DNA of 9,949 nt from assembly GCF_946478835.1 (NCBI RefSeq), contig NZ_CAMLDV010000130.1:1-9949 (forward strand), given 5' to 3'. The stretch's first letter is position 1, and each line of letters starts with the position of its first letter. A program made the position numbers and the translations under genes. This document shows positions 6,864-9,949 of this stretch, one piece after another. A model generated the notes under the pieces. That model worked only from the letters and a program-made list of their open reading frames with translations. It made no database searches and was not told the DNA's origin. The stretch is from an uncultured Bdellovibrio sp. GTDB taxonomy: Bacteria > Bdellovibrionota > Bdellovibrionia > Bdellovibrionales > Bdellovibrionaceae.

Positions 6864-8453
6864 TTACTCCTTCCCTTTCGAGCAACCTTTTTTAACATCG
6901 ACTTTGAAATTTGAAAGTTCATCGAACCAAATTTCTTTGTCGTTAGAGAAATTCATCGCAAATTTAGCGCCCGAACCTGTCGACCCCATTTTCGCTTCAG
7001 AAGCATTCGCATGCTTCAGGAATTTAGAAGCTGAGTCCACTTGTTGGATCATCTCCACTTCAACAATTCTTAGACGTTGCATAACTTGTTTTGAATCTTC
7101 AAGTTCCGCTTTCGCCAATTCTTGAACACGTTGGTAGCCCGCACCTTGAGTCATCTGAGCGCGAGTTTGCACTTGGTTTTTCAAAGTCTCGTACTGACCT
7201 TGCAAATTTCCAAACGTCAAAGAGCGAGTGTAAAGCTGTTCCGCAATCTCAGACTCTTTCGTCAAGTATTGGTGTCTTTTTACTAGCAAAGACAAAACTT
7301 CATCTTTAGAAGCCACTGTTGGCAACTGATGCGCGTCTTTACCCAATTTCGCTGTGCTGACAGGTCCTTCAGACAAAGCCTTCATCAAGTTAGCAACTGC
7401 CGGTTGATGAGGATCTGTGCTCAATTTTTCAAGAGCTACTAAGTGCTCGCCGAATTGAGTTTTGATTGATTTCATCGTCGTCAAAACACCTGGGTAGTCA
7501 CAAACCTTCAAGCTGCTGAAGGAGCCCAAAAGATAAGATTCAATTCCCACCCAACCTTTAAAGTGCGGGTAAGTCAGAGTCTTTGTGATTGCCATCGCGT
7601 TTTGCGGCTCACCTTTTCTCATGTAAGCCCAAGCCATCTCTTCTTGTGCCTGGAACCAGTAGTCCGATTTCTTAGAAATCTTTTCGTAGTATTTCAACGA
7701 AGCATCCAAGAATCCGTTTTGATACAACAAACGACCCGCTGTGATTGTCATAAGGTCTTTGTCGATCGGATTGTTTTTTGCTTTCATCAAGTGCGCAAGA
7801 ACTTGCGCGGCTTTACCAGCATCACCACGGATACCGAGGTTCAAAACCAATTGCCATTGCAAGATATTGCGTTCTACGGAATCAACCGGAGTCTTCTTGA
7901 TAAGTTCTGTCAAAGCAGCGATGTCTTCAGTCACGTAGCTTTTTTGCAGAACCACGGCCATCTCAGCACCCGTTCCGAACACTGTTGTCCAGTAAGGATT
8001 CCAAGTGACTTGCGCCATACCCCAAACAGGGTCTTTGTCGTTCAAGTTTTCTTTCCAAAGGCTGATCACTGTCGCATCAATCTTTTGTGGATTTTGGATC
8101 GCCAAAAGACTTTCAACGCCTGTGAGTTTCAAACCATTTTTGAAATTCAAGAAAGCTTCCAGAGCTTTGCCTGTTTCCGTTGCTTGGAAAGCTGAACCAT
8201 TGAAAGCCGTGCTCCATTGGAACATCGCCTTTTCATAGTTTTTCTCGACCAAGAATTGGAAGAAAATATTTTGTTCAGCAGAAGAAGGGTTCACCGCTTT
8301 TTTAAGCTTTGCCACTTCTTCGCTTTCAACGAATTGTGCTGCTGCTTGGCTTGTTTTACCTTCAAGGATGCTCATGAGGTCGTCTTCCGCAAAAGCCACC
8401 CCGTGAGTTCCTAAAAGCAAAGAAGCTACTGTTAATGATTTAACTAACATCAT
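6864..8453 (-). CDS. Periplasmic TPR / coiled-coil protein
   Basis: The product is 529 residues from the ATG at 8453 (528 from the adjacent ATG at 8450). It has a signal peptide cleaved after AFA (about residue 22) with no lipobox, so a periplasmic protein is likely. The body is alpha-helical. Residues about 230-290 contain two recognisable TPR-like units (GRLLYQNGFLDASLKYYEKI and AWAYMRKGEPQNAMAITKTL). A charged, heptad-like coiled coil follows at about 392-477, then a low-complexity link (GSTGSGAK) and a conserved-looking tail, EIWFDELSNFKVDV, with a single Cys near the end. TPRs are protein-protein scaffolds, so this is probably the bridge between the barrel and the lipoprotein encoded on either side. 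The start overlaps the barrel gene's TGA; a TTG at 8462 is in frame but a less likely start. The exact family is not certain. Confidence 0.88.
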   Translation of the reverse strand: MMLVKSLTVASLLLGTHGVAFAEDDLMSILEGKTSQAAAQFVESEEVAKLKKAVNPSSAEQNIFFQFLVEKNYEKAMFQWSTAFNGSAFQATETGKALEAFLNFKNGLKLTGVESLLAIQNPQKIDATVISLWKENLNDKDPVWGMAQVTWNPYWTTVFGTGAEMAVVLQKSYVTEDIAALTELIKKTPVDSVERNILQWQLVLNLGIRGDAGKAAQVLAHLMKAKNNPIDKDLMTITAGRLLYQNGFLDASLKYYEKISKKSDYWFQAQEEMAWAYMRKGEPQNAMAITKTLTYPHFKGWVGIESYLLGSFSSLKVCDYPGVLTTMKSIKTQFGEHLVALEKLSTDPHQPAVANLMKALSEGPVSTAKLGKDAHQLPTVASKDEVLSLLVKRHQYLTKESEIAEQLYTRSLTFGNLQGQYETLKNQVQTRAQMTQGAGYQRVQELAKAELEDSKQVMQRLRIVEVEMIQQVDSASKFLKHANASEAKMGSTGSGAKFAMNFSNDKEIWFDELSNFKVDVKKGCSKGKE

Positions 8454-9157
8454 AACATCCAACCCATTTGTACAGAGCCCACGCCTGTCAGCATGTCTTG
8501 TGTTTTATCGTAGTATTCCGCTTTGTATTGTTGCGCACGGTACTCAAGGCGAGTCGTTAGATTCTTATTGATCCAGAATCCCATGCCCACACCCAAAGTC
8601 GCTTCTGAAGTCGTGTTATTAGAAAGCTCGATGTTTCCATAACCCGCAAGCAAGTAAGTGTCGAAGTGAGCCACACCCAATTTACCGAAGCTCAACTTAC
8701 CAACCACTGGATACCAGTTCACCAAAGCCAAAGTTTCAGACTTTGGATAGATCACTTGTGGGAAAAGATAATTTGGATCTTTTGGATTCTCAGCCGCCGC
8801 TTTAGAAGCCTTGTCCACCATGGACTGACCTTCCGGAGTCAGGTTGTTGAACGCGTAGTTGTACTTCACCCCCACGCTCCAGCTTGGATTGATGTGGTAA
8901 TGAACGTTGATACCTGCGTTTGTTGTACGGTTGTAAGCATCACCGCCGAAAACGCCGGAAAATTCAGGAGCCAATTCAAAACGGTTTGTTCTTTGAGAGA
9001 AACGGTTTTGAACAACGTCGCTTTCAACTTCCGGATTCAACGCTTTGGCTTTCATGTAAAGCGCTTCGTTACCACCGAAAGAGTCCAACTCTTGCTCAAC
9101 TTGAGCGAAAGCTGTTGAAGATGCAAAAAGAGCTAGGATTAAAAGAGATTTCATCAT
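8450..9157 (-). CDS. Outer-membrane beta-barrel protein
   Basis: The 235-residue product has a signal peptide ending AFA (cleavage after Ala18). From residue about 48 it shows alternating hydrophobic/aromatic strands: VVQNRFSQRTNRFELAPEFS, then INVHYHINPSWSVGVKYNYA, LALVNWYPVVGKLSF, FDTYLLAGYGNIEL, ATLGVGMGFWINKNLTTRLE and a final VGSVQMGWML with an aromatic/hydrophobic end. The opening V.Q.R....RFEL.P block and the size match the small outer-membrane barrel family found in myxobacteria and Bdellovibrio (TIGR04565-like), which to my knowledge includes Glt gliding-machinery barrels. It should sit in the outer membrane, assembled by BAM. The start overlaps the upstream gene's stop (ATGA at 9157-9154), and a second ATG follows at once (9154). 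A link to gliding is inference from family resemblance. Confidence 0.88.
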   Translation of the reverse strand: MMKSLLILALFASSTAFAQVEQELDSFGGNEALYMKAKALNPEVESDVVQNRFSQRTNRFELAPEFSGVFGGDAYNRTTNAGINVHYHINPSWSVGVKYNYAFNNLTPEGQSMVDKASKAAAENPKDPNYLFPQVIYPKSETLALVNWYPVVGKLSFGKLGVAHFDTYLLAGYGNIELSNNTTSEATLGVGMGFWINKNLTTRLEYRAQQYKAEYYDKTQDMLTGVGSVQMGWML

Positions 9158-9949
9158 GGAGTCACCGCCGCTTTAACGTTAATGCGTAGAGTGTGGTTAG
9201 TTGTCACTTTTTGAGCAGAGTTAGAACCTGCGTTTTCAACAACAAAGTTCACTTCGTAAACTTTCACTGTCGCTGAAGTCGCATCGATCAAACCTTTGCA
9301 ATCAAGTTGGTATTTTGTTGAGAAAGAACGATTGCAAGTCAAAGAAGAGCCCGGAAGGATTGTCGCAATGTCGTCTTGAGACTTCATTGTCAATTGTCCG
9401 TTTCCTGTTGGGTCATAGATCGCAAATCCGATTTGGATCTTCTCGCCGACTCTCACTTCAGGAGCTGTCTCCATCGTCATTCTTGTGTTTTTCATCTTAG
9501 CTTCGATAGTGATTTCTCTTTTATAAAGATCAGAAACCACACCGTGCTTAGAAACGGCCTGCAAACCGAAGCAGTATGTTCCAGAAGAAAGAAGGCCTGC
9601 TTTCGTCAAATCAAGTCTTACTTTTCCTTGGTATTTATTCGGAGTCGTTGTGTTCGCCGCCACGTTTCTTACTTCAACCAAGTGAGCGATAGAATCGCTG
9701 TAGTAGCTTGTTGTGCAATCTCTTACTTGAATAGAGGCATCCGTCTCATTCAATGCATCCACGTCTTCCATTGTGAAATCAAAGTCGTAAGTCGAACCTA
9801 CTGTGACGCTTGTTGGACCTGTCACAGTGTTCACGATCGGTTTAGAGTACGCATTTTGAATCACCAAAGAGATTACTTTTTTCTCTACAGAAATTGTCGG
9901 GCTTGCCGCAGAAACTTCCGTCGCCAAAGTCACGCGAAGTGGAAGTTCC
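9154..9949 (-). CDS. Secreted Ig-like/beta-sandwich protein, 5' end outside window
   Basis: The frame is open from the right edge to TGA at 9156-9154. Although a GTG at 9933 could serve as a start, the reading frame continues upstream to 9949 without a stop or an SD and without a signal sequence, so the gene is truncated by the window. The visible 265 residues are Thr/Ser/Val-rich, with patterns typical of Ig-like or cadherin-like sandwiches: GPTSVTVGSTYDFDF and VRVGEKIQIGFAIYDPTG begin two similar modules, and KVTTNHTLRINVKAAV ends the last one. Cysteines are few (such as RDCTT, TYCFG, LTCNRS, LDCKG) and could form disulfides within modules. It is the most upstream visible gene of the operon and overlaps the barrel gene by four bases. 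Likely a periplasmic or surface component of the same complex. The precise family is not recognised. Confidence 0.8.
   Translation of the reverse strand, partial: ELPLRVTLATEVSAASPTISVEKKVISLVIQNAYSKPIVNTVTGPTSVTVGSTYDFDFTMEDVDALNETDASIQVRDCTTSYYSDSIAHLVEVRNVAANTTTPNKYQGKVRLDLTKAGLLSSGTYCFGLQAVSKHGVVSDLYKREITIEAKMKNTRMTMETAPEVRVGEKIQIGFAIYDPTGNGQLTMKSQDDIATILPGSSLTCNRSFSTKYQLDCKGLIDATSATVKVYEVNFVVENAGSNSAQKVTTNHTLRINVKAAVTP

Noticed and set aside
6862..6885. Longer N-terminus for the vWA lipoprotein
   Set aside because: It would put eight charged residues before the signal peptide and overlap the TPR gene; the ATG at 6861 has a good SD and gives a normal lipoprotein signal.
7563..8195. Plus-strand open frame of 210 codons
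   Set aside because: It lies wholly antisense to the TPR gene, encodes a Cys/His/Phe-rich product typical of a shadow frame, and has no SD or signal sequence.
9154..9933. GTG at 9933 as the true start of the Ig-like gene
   Set aside because: The frame stays open to the window edge with no SD or signal peptide at this position, so the gene most likely begins outside the window.

Overview
The window looks like chromosomal DNA from a predatory or environmental bacterium of the Bdellovibrio type (Bdellovibrionota, formerly deltaproteobacteria). The pointers are a small outer-membrane barrel resembling the family shared by Bdellovibrio and myxobacteria, a von Willebrand A (vWA) lipoprotein, an RCC1-repeat surface lipoprotein with an Ig-like N-terminal domain, moderate GC by eye, and Shine-Dalgarno (SD) sites of the AGGAG type. 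The assignment is inferred from protein character only; there is no rRNA or marker gene here.

Layout. (1) Positions 1-2278, minus strand: one uninterrupted reading frame that runs off the left edge. It encodes a secreted, probably lipid-anchored protein with an Ig-like domain followed by at least twelve RCC1-type repeats of about 55 residues, most carrying a cysteine pair exactly ten residues apart. (2) 2279-2458: intergenic stretch with a strong hairpin terminator for ppdK, a possible 14-codon leader ORF, and a TATAAT box so close to the RCC1 start codon that its mRNA may be leaderless. (3) 2459-5173, minus: pyruvate phosphate dikinase (ppdK), complete, with all signature motifs. (4) 5174-5456: divergent promoter region. 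(5) 5457-5771, plus: a small secreted four-cysteine protein of unknown function. (6) A bidirectional terminator at 5793-5824. (7) 5845-9949, minus: a tightly packed four-gene operon, transcribed right to left: Ig-like/secreted protein (5' end outside the window), outer-membrane beta-barrel, periplasmic TPR/coiled-coil protein, and vWA lipoprotein. The first two junctions are stop/start overlaps; at the third the SD of the downstream gene lies in the last codons of the upstream one.

How the genes fit together. The four operon products are all predicted to be exported, and the coupling implies balanced synthesis, so they probably form one cell-envelope complex. Barrel plus TPR pairs recall the Glt gliding machinery of Myxococcus, but that link rests on family resemblance only. 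PPDK is a central-metabolism enzyme interconverting pyruvate and phosphoenolpyruvate and appears to be an independent transcription unit. The RCC1 lipoprotein has its own start signals and looser codon use than ppdK. No tRNA, rRNA, CRISPR array, transposase or attachment site is visible.
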